DNA of 43,876 nucleotides from an uncultured Alphaproteobacteria bacterium (GCA_902567635.1 CACFNV010000008.1:1-43876); one strand, 5' to 3'. Numbered from the stretch's first letter, positions 8,438 to 17,344 are shown. Numbers and translations: made by a program. The notes: generated from the sequence alone by a model not told the origin.

Positions 8438-9913
8438 TTGAAAAAATATGATCTTTATATAAATGGGCAATGGGTTAAACCGGAATCAGGCAAATATTTT
8501 GAAACAGATAATCCATACACTTGCGAAGTATGGGCCCAAATAGCACGAGGAAACGAAACTGACGTATCCCTTGCGGTCCATGCGGCAAAAAAAGCTTTTA
8601 ATGACACTTGGGGGGAAATGAAACCAACTGAGCGAGGCAAGATCCTTGTAAAGTTGGCAGAAGTTATTGAAAGAGAGGCGACCAGGTTAGGAGAAATAGA
8701 AGTACGTGACAACGGTAAACTTTTAGCAGAAATGGGCACGCAAACGAGATATCTTGCCGAGTGGTATAGATATTTTGGAGGGCTTTCCGACAAAATTGAA
8801 GGTGCTGTTCTACCAATAGATAAATCTGGTATATTCAACTTTACAAAACACGAACCTTACGGAGTTGTAGGATTGATAACTCCATGGAATTCACCACTTC
8901 TTCTTTTAGCTTGGAAGTTAGCACCTGCCTTGGCTGCAGGAAACACAACTGTTATCAAACCAAGCGAGTTTACGTCTGCTTCTACCCTTGAATTTATGAC
9001 ATTGACTGAAGAAGCAGGTTTTCCTGCAGGCGTTATTAACTGTGTAACTGGATTTGGATTAGAAGTTGGCCAGCCTCTTGTTGATCACAAGGATGTATCT
9101 AAGATTGCATTTACTGGGTCAGATATATCTGGACAAAAAATTTATGAAAGGGCAGCAAGAAAAATAATGCCTGTTACTCTTGAACTAGGCGGAAAATCAC
9201 CAAACATTGTTTTTAATGATGCAGATGTTGATGCAGCCGTTATGGGAGTGATATCAGGTATTTTTGCAGCCACTGGACAAACATGCATAGCAGGATCAAG
9301 ATTATTAGTTCAAAAAGAAATCCATGATGAATTCGTTAAAAGATTAGTTTCCATAGCGCGAGAGGCGAAGATAGGGGACCCTATGTCCAAAGAAACAAAC
9401 GTTGGACCAGTTACGACTGAACCACAGTTTAAAAAAATTATTGATTATATAAAAGTTGCTAAGGATGAAGGAGCAAATTGCGTATTAGGGGGAAAACAAT
9501 ATGAGGGCCCTGGTTCTATGGGTTCCAGATTTGTAGAGCCCACGATTTTTATAGGTGTCAAAAACGAGATGCGAATTGCTCAAGAAGAAGTTTTTGGACC
9601 AATTTTATCAATTATCCCATTCGAAGATGAAAAGGAAGCCGTAGAAATTGGCAATGATATTTTGTTTGGTCTGGCAGCGGGAGTCTGGACTAGCAATATA
9701 GGAAGAGCACTTAGAATGTCTGATAAATTAAAAGCAGGTACTGTATGGATTAATACATATAGAGCGGTAAGTTTTATGTCCCCTTTTGGTGGTTATAAAA
9801 GATCGGGGCAGGGACGAGAGAGTGGTCAAGAGTCTATAAAAGAGTTCTTACAGTTAAAATCAGTATGGATTGCTCATGAGACATCAAATGCTAATCCATT
9901 TATAATTAGATGA
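8438..9913 (+). CDS. NAD(P)-dependent aldehyde dehydrogenase
   Basis: An ALDH-superfamily enzyme oxidising an aldehyde to its acid with NAD(P)+, of normal length (491 aa). Visible motifs are the active-site Asn loop (TPWNSPLL), IKPSE (cofactor), the FTGS Rossmann turn, general base E249 in TLELGGKSPN, and nucleophile C283 in GQTCIAGS. The C-terminal SPFGGYKRSGQGRE is also typical. Overall it is closest in style to HpaE/betaine-aldehyde-type dehydrogenases; the substrate is unknown. A TTG at 8432 is also in frame, but AAGG at 8427-8430 is placed for the TTG at 8438, giving the usual MKKYDLYINGQW start. Confidence 0.93.
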   Translation: MKKYDLYINGQWVKPESGKYFETDNPYTCEVWAQIARGNETDVSLAVHAAKKAFNDTWGEMKPTERGKILVKLAEVIEREATRLGEIEVRDNGKLLAEMGTQTRYLAEWYRYFGGLSDKIEGAVLPIDKSGIFNFTKHEPYGVVGLITPWNSPLLLLAWKLAPALAAGNTTVIKPSEFTSASTLEFMTLTEEAGFPAGVINCVTGFGLEVGQPLVDHKDVSKIAFTGSDISGQKIYERAARKIMPVTLELGGKSPNIVFNDADVDAAVMGVISGIFAATGQTCIAGSRLLVQKEIHDEFVKRLVSIAREAKIGDPMSKETNVGPVTTEPQFKKIIDYIKVAKDEGANCVLGGKQYEGPGSMGSRFVEPTIFIGVKNEMRIAQEEVFGPILSIIPFEDEKEAVEIGNDILFGLAAGVWTSNIGRALRMSDKLKAGTVWINTYRAVSFMSPFGGYKRSGQGRESGQESIKEFLQLKSVWIAHETSNANPFIIR

Positions 9914-9934
9914 TATAAAAAGAAAATCCTTGTA

Positions 9935-10351
9935 TCAGTTAGAATTGGTATTTTTTTGATGTACTTCGATTACGTTTCCATCTGGGTCATAGAAAAATAT
10001 TTGATCCCAACCAGATACACCTATGTTGCCCCAATCAGTAAACTTTATCCCATTTTTTATTAAATGTTTCTTAAACTCTTCTATATTATCCGTTCTGTAG
10101 GCTATATGCCCTTTTTCTACTGGATTAATATAATGTCCTGTTTTAAAATTTACCTCTAAATCTTTTTCCGCAATATGCATTTGAATATGTCCATCGCTTA
10201 CGAAAGAAACATCACCTGAGTAACCTCTTTTCTTTTCAAGGACCGGCAAATCATTTGTTTCAATTTTTAATTGTAATATTTTCTTATAAAATTTGCTCAT
10301 TTTATCTACGTCTCTTGTTGCAAAATTTATGTGATGTAATTCTAGCTTCAT
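9935..10351 (-). CDS. VOC (glyoxalase/dioxygenase fold) protein
   Basis: A 138-aa vicinal-oxygen-chelate protein. It begins LELHHINFATRDVDKMSKFY and ends FFYDPDGNVIEVHQ, giving two beta-alpha-beta-beta-beta modules with candidate metal ligands: the N-terminal His in HHINF, a central His in KGHIAY and the Glu in VIEVH. The family includes glyoxalase I, dioxygenases and fosfomycin-resistance proteins, so the reaction cannot be assigned. GGGAG lies about 9 bases before the ATG. It is convergent with the ALDH gene (21 bases apart). Confidence 0.85.
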   Translation of the reverse strand: MKLELHHINFATRDVDKMSKFYKKILQLKIETNDLPVLEKKRGYSGDVSFVSDGHIQMHIAEKDLEVNFKTGHYINPVEKGHIAYRTDNIEEFKKHLIKNGIKFTDWGNIGVSGWDQIFFYDPDGNVIEVHQKNTNSN

Positions 10352-10394
10352 TTATTCAACTCCCGTTTTTCTATATTCAAGGTAATTGCCAGTT

Positions 10395-11228
10395 CTAAAA
10401 AGTAAAAGAAATCCCTACGCCTATTTCACTAGTTGAGTTTTTTGGTTCAATACAATTTGAGGAAGCAGAACATGATACAGCATCGGATGCCCCTAAATCC
10501 CAGAGCCTAATAAATCCGTAATAATACCAGTTAGAAATCAGTTTTTTATTTAAGGTAAAGTCTAAACCTCCTCCAATGCTCTGAGTGTTAATGGGATTTA
10601 CATTATATGTTGCTGGTAGAGCGTCCTTTATGTAACTGGTCTGCTTGCCTTGTAACAAATAATTATATTGAGATTTTAGTGACCAAAATTCATTTATGTA
10701 CCAAATCATTCCCACTGGCAAAAAATAGTATTGTGAGATTCTGTTATAACCAATAGCCCCTGTAGAAGTTACTTGATTGGCGCTATTATCAAATAGCTCT
10801 CTATAACCTAACCCAATATAAGGTCTTGCCCTTTTTTTGTTAACATAAATTTCCTTGCTCAAGTAAGCCTCTAATCTACCTCGAGAGTAATTTTTTACCA
10901 TTGTACCCGTGCCATTTGAGTTGTAATTGACCCTTCCCCTGCTGTACTCAATTGTATAAAGTAATTTCCAAAGAGACTTGTTCTCACTATCTTCAAAAAC
11001 TCCTAGGTCCCATTCTCTAATCCCAAATCCAACAAAGGGATCAGAAGATTTGTCTGACATAAAAAATTGATTATTCGAATCCAATTCTTCATAAGAATAG
11101 CTTTTTAAGTCAATTGTGAATTCCGCAGCATTCAATATAGTTTTTGCAGGGAAAAAAATTATTGTGCAAAAACAAATTAACCAAAGAAGATTAAGACTTT
11201 TAACTAGATTATATTTTATCTTCCACAT
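10395..11228 (-). CDS. Predicted outer-membrane beta-barrel protein
   Basis: A 277-aa protein with an N-terminal signal peptide (hydrophobic about 10-33, cleavage near LNAAEF). The rest alternates polar and aromatic residues in short strands (for example YNRISQYYFLPVGMIWYI and QYNYLLQ) and ends in a strand with C-terminal Phe (IGVGISFTF), the signature recognised by the BAM assembly machinery. It lacks a clear family match; small OmpW-like or acyloxyacyl-hydrolase-like barrels are possible. Two cysteines lie close together (SCSASSNC). The function is unknown, and no operon partner is seen. Confidence 0.7.
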   Translation of the reverse strand: MWKIKYNLVKSLNLLWLICFCTIIFFPAKTILNAAEFTIDLKSYSYEELDSNNQFFMSDKSSDPFVGFGIREWDLGVFEDSENKSLWKLLYTIEYSRGRVNYNSNGTGTMVKNYSRGRLEAYLSKEIYVNKKRARPYIGLGYRELFDNSANQVTSTGAIGYNRISQYYFLPVGMIWYINEFWSLKSQYNYLLQGKQTSYIKDALPATYNVNPINTQSIGGGLDFTLNKKLISNWYYYGFIRLWDLGASDAVSCSASSNCIEPKNSTSEIGVGISFTF

Positions 11229-11355
11229 GACAACTGCCCCTATTTTCTTTTTAGTTCTTTCTCAAAATAATCAGCATTATTCAATAATAAATTTTAATAT
11301 ACCGTATATCGGTTATTTTTAATAGAATTCAATATCACTATAAGGGGTAAGAAAA

Positions 11356-11682
11356 ATGATAGAGTCAAAAATTATGAGCTATATTACCCAAGACTTTCAA
11401 TCCAAGAGCGATTTGATAGTTGGAGGTAACGCGTGGCAAAATGTGGTTTTAGATATGAAATCTAAATTCACTGAATCTGGTGCTTTACGGCAAACAGTAA
11501 GCCAAGTGTTTAACAAAGATGGAGTGCAACGATTAGGAAACATGTGGGAGTATAAAGATGAGAAAGCTTTTGTTGCTTGCCAACTATTGTTTAGAGAGGC
11601 TGAGCTAAAATTTAAGGAAACTGAGATTCCTCAAAAGCTTTTTTCTAATAGAGGTGTCATTTTGCATGATATATATTTTTAA
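11356..11682 (+). CDS. Hypothetical protein (108 aa), possible dimeric alpha/beta-barrel
   Basis: Not firmly recognised. The size and pattern (FNKDGVQRLGNMWEYKDEKAF, then ACQLLFREAE) recall small NIPSNAP/antibiotic-monooxygenase-like ferredoxin-fold proteins, but this is a guess. AAGGGG lies about 9 bases before the ATG at 11356; a second in-frame ATG six codons later is possible. It precedes the DUF2000 gene by 66 bases on the same strand, so the two may be co-transcribed. Confidence 0.6.
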   Translation: MIESKIMSYITQDFQSKSDLIVGGNAWQNVVLDMKSKFTESGALRQTVSQVFNKDGVQRLGNMWEYKDEKAFVACQLLFREAELKFKETEIPQKLFSNRGVILHDIYF

Positions 11683-11748
11683 TGATCCTATTAATTGCAT
11701 TATTAGCAATCTATATTAATTGGGAAAGTAATTAGAAGGAGACTAAAC

Positions 11749-12156
11749 TTGTTTGATACAAAAATAGCTATTATTTTGCTAGATTCCCTAGAGGTATGGC
11801 AAAAATTAAATGTAACTTCATTTCTAACGAGTGGCATTATTGGTCAAAACCCAGATTTGATTGGCGAAAATTATAAAGATAAGTCAAAGTATCAATATTT
11901 GCCACTAAACAGACAGCCGGTAATAGTACTGAGTGGAGAGGATAAAACTCTCAAAAAAATTCACGAACGAATATGTAATAGGTCCCTACTAGCCTCAATT
12001 TATATAAGTGATATGTTCACCTCAGGTCACGACGAGGCTAACAGAGAAACTGTTTCAAGATACTACAGCGAAAATTTACCTATAGTTGGATTAGCAATCA
12101 GAGAAGAAAAAAAAATAGTCGACAAAATTACAAAAGGCGCAAAGCTTCACTCCTGA
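11749..12156 (+). CDS. DUF2000 family protein
   Basis: A 135-aa protein matching DUF2000, which has a peptidyl-tRNA-hydrolase-like fold and no known activity. The conserved pieces are DSLEVWQKLNVTSFLTSGI, the LPLNRQPVIVLSG strand, DMFTSGHDEANRETV and the C-terminal VDKITKGAKLH. The start is TTG at 11749, with the strong site AGAAGGAG ending about 8 bases upstream. It is convergent with the cupin gene that follows. Confidence 0.85.
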   Translation: MFDTKIAIILLDSLEVWQKLNVTSFLTSGIIGQNPDLIGENYKDKSKYQYLPLNRQPVIVLSGEDKTLKKIHERICNRSLLASIYISDMFTSGHDEANRETVSRYYSENLPIVGLAIREEKKIVDKITKGAKLHS

Positions 12157-12168
12157 AAGCTTATACTA

Positions 12169-12471
12169 CTAAGTGGTTCCTTTAATTTCGATCTCAATGA
12201 AAATTAAATCCTTTTTTCCGTTGTTTATGACATTGTGTCTCACACCAGATTTCCGATAATAAGATATACCCTCTTTGAGCTCAGCCTTGATTTCAATACC
12301 TTTTTCATTAATTAAAAGCAATTCACCATCAGTCTGAGGAACCACCACATAGTCCCAAAAATGTTCATGAAACCCGGTCTCAGCGCCTGGACTAAAATAA
12401 TATCTTGTAACTCTTATTCTTTCATTTTCTAACTGAATTTCAGGTTCAGCCTTATCCCTATTTTTTCCCAT
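12169..12471 (-). CDS. Small single-domain cupin protein
   Basis: A 100-aa cupin. The first cupin motif is partly kept (FSPGAETGFHEHFWDYVVVPQ, with HxH metal ligands), and the second motif carries SGVRHNVINNG with a His. Single-domain cupins of this type act as small dioxygenases, isomerases or ligand sensors; the substrate is unknown. It lies 45 bases downstream of the SDR stop codon on the same strand, so the two may form an operon. Confidence 0.8.
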   Translation of the reverse strand: MGKNRDKAEPEIQLENERIRVTRYYFSPGAETGFHEHFWDYVVVPQTDGELLLINEKGIEIKAELKEGISYYRKSGVRHNVINNGKKDLIFIEIEIKGTT

Positions 12472-12516
12472 CTTGTGATCTTTCTTAAAAAGTTACAAAT
12501 TGCATTTTAAGGATTT

Positions 12517-13257
12517 TTAACCTCTTCCAACAAAAGGCATTTTACTAGCCATGATTGTCATATTAAGTATGTTGGTATCAAGTGGCAATTTTGAGATATT
12601 TAATACTGCCTCTGCTACATAAACTGGGTCAAACACAGGTTCTTTTTCAGTTAATCCAGACGCTTGTAAAATGCCATTTTTCATATTTGTTGTCATTGGG
12701 GTCTCTGCATTTCCAATATCTATTTGACTACATACAATATTGTAAGGCCTACCGTCTAACGATAAAGATTTTGTCATTCCAGTTACAGCATGTTTTGTAG
12801 TGGTGTAAGCGAGTGACCCTGGTCTAGGTGTTATAGAGGATATGCTACCGTTATTGATTATTCGTCCGCCCTGAGGGGCTTGCTTTTTCATCAAGGAAAA
12901 GGCAAACTTACTAAATAAAAACATACCATTTATATTCGTATCGATAACATATTTCCATTCATCATAAGAAACTTGATCAGCTGTTTTCCCTGGAATAAAT
13001 ACGCCCGCATTATTAAAGACCAAATCTAGCCTAGAATATTCCTTTTCAATTTTCTCAAAACAGTTTTTTACTTCATTAATATTACTTACGTCCATTGGCA
13101 TGACCCAAGTTTCATTGGAGCAATAATCTTGAGTTTCTTTCAATTTTTCTTCTCTTCTTCCAATTAATATTACTAAACTGTCATCTTCAGAGAGTTTCTT
13201 TGCCGTTTCCCTCCCTACACCAGAGCCTGCACCCGTGATAATTGCAACTTTAGTCAC
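12517..13257 (-). CDS. Short-chain dehydrogenase/reductase (SDR)
   Basis: A 246-aa classical SDR oxidoreductase. The cofactor-binding TGxxxGxG is at 9-16 (TGAGSGVG), NNAG follows near residue 83, and the catalytic triad is S138, Y151 and K155 (YTTTKHA). The Arg pair after the second strand (GRREEK) suggests NADP(H). The start is GTG at 13257 with the near-perfect site GAAGGAGGTGA about 10 bases upstream. The substrate is unknown. It precedes the cupin gene on the same strand. Confidence 0.92.
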   Translation of the reverse strand: MTKVAIITGAGSGVGRETAKKLSEDDSLVILIGRREEKLKETQDYCSNETWVMPMDVSNINEVKNCFEKIEKEYSRLDLVFNNAGVFIPGKTADQVSYDEWKYVIDTNINGMFLFSKFAFSLMKKQAPQGGRIINNGSISSITPRPGSLAYTTTKHAVTGMTKSLSLDGRPYNIVCSQIDIGNAETPMTTNMKNGILQASGLTEKEPVFDPVYVAEAVLNISKLPLDTNILNMTIMASKMPFVGRG

Positions 13258-13362
13258 TAAAAAATCACCTCCTTCTAAAGAATTTTTATAAGTATTTTAT
13301 TGTATTACTTGAAATTTCATATATCAATAATTACGAAGTCTTCTGTCATTGGGTAATTTACA

Positions 13363-13548
13363 ATGGATAACTTAAATGAGAATGCAAAAATTGATGAGGA
13401 TGTACTGAAATTCTTTGTTGACAATTTTGAAGAAATATCGGCTGCATCAGGTGTTTCACTCAAAAGTATAGCTACTACAATGATTATTAAAAGCTCATCA
13501 AAAGAAAAATGGCAGGAAGTAGCTCTTAATTTGCTATGCTCAGAATAG
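13363..13548 (+). CDS. Small hypothetical protein (61 aa)
   Basis: Not recognised. The product is acidic and mostly helical by eye (DEDVLKFFVDNFEEI, then SLKSIATTMIIKSSSKEKW), the pattern of small alphaproteobacterial proteins of unknown role. It starts with ATG in the gap after the divergent SDR promoter region, with no strong ribosome site. A weak inverted repeat (AATAGA ... TCTATT, 13544-13561) between it and the convergent methyltransferase gene could act as a terminator. Confidence 0.5.
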   Translation: MDNLNENAKIDEDVLKFFVDNFEEISAASGVSLKSIATTMIIKSSSKEKWQEVALNLLCSE

Positions 13549-13575
13549 ATTAAAGTCTATTTCTCAATTTAAAAC

Positions 13576-14697
13576 TTATGTTTTTTCAATTTCCATAATT
13601 ATATGAATATAATCCATAGAATGGCCTTTTGGATTCTCTATTACTTGATCCATATACTTTTTATAAAAAGAGTCTACTAATTCTTCTGCTTCTTCAGATT
13701 TTCTTCTACTAAGAGCTGTTTTAAAAACTGTTTCTGACCAACTTCTAGTTGTAGGGATAAAACTTTTTGCATATTCAAGAGGTGTCATTTTATCAGTATT
13801 ATTTTCAAAGAAATTTTTATATGGACATTTGGTCAACTTGGTTTTACAAGATAAAAGTCTCAAGCCAGCTTTTGAAACAGCTGACTCTTTATTCTTAAAA
13901 GGATAACAAAATTCTTCCACAGTTCTATAATGCTGCGCAAAGGTAGCTGATATATACTCTTCTTCGGAGATTAATCCTTCTTTAAAGTGAGATAGCCAAT
14001 GTTCGTTAAACTTGTCAAACATAGAATGCCCACCAGTATTTCCTAAGTATCTTCCCTGCTCATCTATACCAAAATTCATACAAAAAAATCGGCCTCCAAC
14101 CGATAGCTCTTTAGCTCTCGCTAGAAGAATAGCCTCCCAGTCCTTTGCAGCTTGATCTTCAAATTCTTTTCTTTCCTGAGGGTTTGCCCCAACCATGTGG
14201 ACATGCTTTTGTATATGACATGGCTTCTCAGAAACATAATGCATTGCCGTTGCCGAAAACCCCATTGATAAGGTCTCGTTCGATAACAACTGTTGGTGAA
14301 ACCCGGTTCCGCAACCATGAACGAAAACATTTCCAAAAATCTTCTGATAGGCAAAATCTCTTTTTTCTCCCAGACCTTGCATTGTTTTAAATAGCGTTGT
14401 AAAGTCGTTAGAAGCTAAATCTGTATACAGTATTTCTATAGGTCGGCTATCTCCATTCTCTCTTATTTTTTTTACAAACCTAAACCAAAACTCTTGGCTT
14501 GTCCCACCATCAGCTGATCCATAATCTGCAAATCTCAAGAATTCTGTTTTAGGCAGATCAGAAACAGATACGTTAACCAAATCTTGTATTGAATCAATAG
14601 CGTTCTTGGCGCCAGCAGTTTTTTGAGAATAATACCCGGAGCCCTTCATCGACAATACCGATTGTGTATTTAACTCATTCTTTCTCTTTTTTATCAT
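13576..14697 (-). CDS. SABATH-type SAM-dependent carboxyl methyltransferase
   Basis: A 373-aa protein that follows the plant SABATH (salicylic acid/jasmonate/IAA carboxyl methyltransferase) layout. There is an N-terminal MKGSGYYSQ segment, then FADYGSADGGTSQEFW in place of the LGCSSGPNT SAM motif, the ILYTDLASNDFTTLFKTM block and FVHGCGTGFHQQLLS. Next comes the MGFSATAMHYVSE segment, matching the SABATH SSxSLHWLS. These enzymes methylate small carboxylic acids. The family is best known from plants, though bacterial members exist. The acceptor substrate is unknown. No ribosome site stands out and no operon partner is seen. Confidence 0.82.
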   Translation of the reverse strand: MIKKRKNELNTQSVLSMKGSGYYSQKTAGAKNAIDSIQDLVNVSVSDLPKTEFLRFADYGSADGGTSQEFWFRFVKKIRENGDSRPIEILYTDLASNDFTTLFKTMQGLGEKRDFAYQKIFGNVFVHGCGTGFHQQLLSNETLSMGFSATAMHYVSEKPCHIQKHVHMVGANPQERKEFEDQAAKDWEAILLARAKELSVGGRFFCMNFGIDEQGRYLGNTGGHSMFDKFNEHWLSHFKEGLISEEEYISATFAQHYRTVEEFCYPFKNKESAVSKAGLRLLSCKTKLTKCPYKNFFENNTDKMTPLEYAKSFIPTTRSWSETVFKTALSRRKSEEAEELVDSFYKKYMDQVIENPKGHSMDYIHIIMEIEKT

Positions 14698-14782
14698 ACT
14701 AAAGTTCTCTTAAGCCTATTTTTATTAATGGTAGTCAATTTATTGTTATGATAGAAAATAGCTATAAAATCATTGCAACTAA

Positions 14783-15194
14783 TTAATCAGAATCTGGTAT
14801 CAACCTTTTTCCGAATATTACTACGTCTTCTTGCATTTCAAAACCTAACTTTTTATAAAATTCTCTTAACTCTATATTTGTTTCTCTGACCAGCAAATTT
14901 ATTTCTGGGTAACCAAGATTTTTCAGCTTGTCTTATGCTAGCTTTACTAACCTAATACCTATACCCTCAATCCTAAACTTAGGATCTACTGCCAAATAAT
15001 TTAAAACCCCATAGTGACCGTCATAACCAATCATGATACTAGCTATAATTTGGTCATATTTTTCCATTACGAGAAAAAGATTTTCTATCTATATCTAAAA
15101 ATGGATTGTTCCATTCTCGTATGAGATTATAAGATTTCCATAGCAAGATAACATTCGCTTTATCATCTTCTAAATAAGGTCTTACTATTTCCAT
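14783..15194 (-). pseudogene. GNAT acetyltransferase pseudogene (frameshift and stop)
   Basis: Translated in two frames, this stretch is clearly related to the intact GNAT gene at 32154-32579. The first frame (ATG 15194) gives MEIVRPYLEDDKANVILLWK and ends at the position of DRKKG in the intact copy. A frameshift with a small deletion near 15070-15090 then moves the reading to LFLVMEKYDQIIASIMIGYD and NYLAVDPKFRIEGIG. A TAA at 14935-14933 interrupts it, after which INLLVRETNIELREFYKK continues to the final stop. Two independent lesions make a functional product unlikely. Confidence 0.85.
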
Positions 15195-15245
15195 AGCTCA
15201 TACCTTTTTTAATAATTTCATTAGAGGAAAATAATTACCTATTTC

Positions 15246-15656
15246 CTATTCTGAGCATTTACTGAAATCTGCTCTGACCTTGGAAACTAAAATCCCTTTC
15301 TTATCTTTGACTAATTGGACAGTTGACCAACCTGTATCCGTGTTAAAAATCATATTGGAACAGTTAAACTTCTCCCAATTTTTTTGATTAGTTTCCTGAA
15401 AATTAGCCTTGAACTCAGCCTTTTGAAAATTGGTATGCTTTTTTTCAGTTATTAAAGTTTTTTTTTCACAATTAACAGATATTCGAACAACTGAAAATTC
15501 GCCTACATTAAAAGGTACCTTTTTTGACTCTTGTTCAGCCATGCCCTTCATAGCTGAGCAAATTACTTTATCTAAGCTACCGGCAATAACTGGGTTCATA
15601 GGTAAAAAGAGCCCAATAAATAGATTTATAAAGATTAATATTTTTATTGACTGCAT
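15246..15656 (-). CDS. Exported hypothetical protein
   Basis: A 136-aa protein with a signal peptide (about residues 1-25, cleavage after IAG). Four cysteines lie in the mature part (VICS, VNCEKK, FNCSN, SKCSE), suggesting two disulfides in the periplasm. No family is recognised. GGAG at 15663-15666 is 6 bases before the ATG at 15656, so this ATG is preferred to the in-frame TTG two codons upstream. Confidence 0.65.
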   Translation of the reverse strand: MQSIKILIFINLFIGLFLPMNPVIAGSLDKVICSAMKGMAEQESKKVPFNVGEFSVVRISVNCEKKTLITEKKHTNFQKAEFKANFQETNQKNWEKFNCSNMIFNTDTGWSTVQLVKDKKGILVSKVRADFSKCSE

Positions 15657-15719
15657 GTTCAACTCCTTTTTAAGGCATTTTAAAAATTCTTTTTTCTAAA
15701 TAGTTTATAAATTTTCTTG

Positions 15720-16085
15720 TTACTCAACACTCTCAAATATTTTGTTATATATAAACCATTTTCCCTCTACTTTAATAAATGAGAGAGTATCCATAAAAAT
15801 CATATCTATATAACTACTCTTAACCTTTGCCACAGCTGTCTCTATACCGACATCTACCAAGTGAATTTCATAATATTTTTTTTGTCCTTTTTGTTTTGGA
15901 GAAGGTTGGTAATTTTCAACAAACTGCACCCAATCCTCTTTAGATTGCCTCAAAAGTTTACCCTTTATGTGACCTGTTACCTTTGAGTCTTCATGGAAAA
16001 TATCTCTGACAAGGTCCCCGTCAGATGTGTGAGCACTTTCAATATATTTTTCTACTACTTCTAATACTTCATCTCTATCATTCAT
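15720..16085 (-). CDS. NTF2-like protein, putative lumazine-binding family
   Basis: About 121 aa, of SnoaL/NTF2-like fold and closest in pattern to the putative lumazine-binding family. It shows VLEVVEKYIESAHTSDGDLV, then RDIFHEDSKVTGHIKG, and a C-terminal TLSFIKVEGKWFIYNKIF strand pair. Family members bind small ligands or act as isomerase-like enzymes; no activity can be assigned. A GTG seven codons upstream keeps the frame open, but GGAG at 16092-16095 fits the ATG at 16085. It lies 63 bases upstream of the exported protein gene on the same strand. Confidence 0.75.
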   Translation of the reverse strand: MNDRDEVLEVVEKYIESAHTSDGDLVRDIFHEDSKVTGHIKGKLLRQSKEDWVQFVENYQPSPKQKGQKKYYEIHLVDVGIETAVAKVKSSYIDMIFMDTLSFIKVEGKWFIYNKIFESVE

Positions 16086-16282
16086 TTTCATCTCCTTTTT
16101 TGGCACATAAATGACTTTTAAATCTTCGCTGTTTTAAGGGTTCACATTTCTTCCTTATTTAAAAGCCTTTTAATAATGTCAAAAGCTAAATCTAGCTAAA
16201 CTGAGTAGGTTTTGGTAAAAAAGATAACATACTTTCAATCCTAAAACTGAAAAAATAGACCAAGAATTATAAATATTATTGG

Positions 16283-16312
16283 TTGACACTAATATTTATA
16301 AAATGTTGTTAT
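16283..16312 (+). promoter_or_regulatory. Sigma-70-like promoter for the 16.35-kb cupin gene
   Basis: A perfect -35 box, TTGACA at 16283-16288, is followed 18 bases later by TGTTAT at 16307-16312, a 4/6 match to the -10 consensus. The cupin ATG is 38 bases downstream. Confidence 0.45.
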
Positions 16313-16349
16313 CTAGAAGAGTAAAAAATTAATTTTAGAGATTACATAC

Positions 16350-16715
16350 ATGAAGTTCAAAATTTCAAGAGCCAAGGAACAAAAGTTTTCGTCCGGTCTT
16401 AGAGGCTTTTTTAAATACCGCGACCTTGGTATAAATGCCGCAACCTCTGGTGATTTTGGGGCAAACGTAATAAAAGCCACCGCTGGAGAACAATCTAAAG
16501 GAGACTGGCATTATCATAAGTTGAAATTTCAAATGGTCTATATTCTAAAAGGGTGGGTAAAGTTTGAATACAAGGGAGAAGGGGTTTTTACTTTTCAAAA
16601 AGGTGATACAGTATACCAGCCTCCAGAAATCCACCACAGAGAAATTGAGCACTCTGAGGATTTAGAACTGATAGAGATAACAAGTCCAGCGAATTTTGAA
16701 ACAGTTTCGCTTTAG
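16350..16715 (+). CDS. Single-domain cupin protein
   Basis: A 121-aa cupin with both metal-binding motifs: GDWHYHKLKFQMVYILKGWV (HxH, with Gln in place of the usual Glu) and GDTVYQPPEIHHREIEHSED (His ligands in HH). Proteins of this class are small metal-dependent enzymes or ligand-binding proteins; the substrate is unknown. It is expressed alone from a TTGACA promoter, is divergent from the gene to its left and convergent with the MaoC gene. Confidence 0.82.
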   Translation: MKFKISRAKEQKFSSGLRGFFKYRDLGINAATSGDFGANVIKATAGEQSKGDWHYHKLKFQMVYILKGWVKFEYKGEGVFTFQKGDTVYQPPEIHHREIEHSEDLELIEITSPANFETVSL

Positions 16716-16743
16716 ATAATATTAAAAAATGAAGGTGATATGA

Positions 16744-17196
16744 TTATTTTATAGTCAGTTCTATTGGTCTTACCTTTAGCATCCAAATAGCTTTCATGCT
16801 TGCCACTAGTTCTCTTTCTTGATTGAAAATCTTGACAAGTATTTTTACTATTCCATATCCCCCCGATTTTGATAATCTGGCAGATATCACATGAACTTTA
16901 CAACTTAGTGTATCATTTGGTCTCACAGGTATTAACCATTTTACATCTTCTAAACCTGGAGAACCCAAAGAACATTTATTAATTTTTTCTGTATCCAAAA
17001 TCAAGGTAAATGCTATCAGCAATGTTTGCCATCCACTGGCAATTAATCCTTTAAATTTTGTGGTTTTTGCCATGCTTGTATCCAGATGGAAAGGTTGATA
17101 ATCCCATTCCTTGGCAAATGAAATCAAATCCTTTTCTGACAACCTTCTTTTTCCCGTTTCAAAGCTATAACCCTCATAAAAATCCTCAAAATACAT
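16744..17196 (-). CDS. MaoC-like (R)-specific enoyl-CoA hydratase family protein
   Basis: A 150-aa hot-dog MaoC/FabZ-like protein. The hydratase motif is visible as FAKEWDYQPFHLD (catalytic Asp and His pair), followed by FKGLIASGWQTLL, the typical MaoC helix. The family hydrates enoyl-CoA or, in other branches, acts as a dehydratase; the substrate is unknown. The start is ATG at 17196 with AGGAAAAA upstream. The gene stands alone on its strand. Confidence 0.87.
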   Translation of the reverse strand: MYFEDFYEGYSFETGKRRLSEKDLISFAKEWDYQPFHLDTSMAKTTKFKGLIASGWQTLLIAFTLILDTEKINKCSLGSPGLEDVKWLIPVRPNDTLSCKVHVISARLSKSGGYGIVKILVKIFNQERELVASMKAIWMLKVRPIELTIK

Positions 17197-17344
17197 CCCG
17201 ATATTTTTCCTTGCAAACTAGTCGATAGGATAATTCAGCAAAAACAATCAACAAATTAATTTTTTTTTTGCTAATCTAATTTATAAAAAACCTTCTTTTC
17301 TATAATATAAAGATTAAAAACGAACTATTTCAATAGCTTTTAAA

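Noticed and set aside
11683..11733. 17-codon ORF MILLIALLAIYINWESN between two genes
   Set aside because: Too short, with no ribosome site of its own; probably untranslated spacer before the DUF2000 gene.
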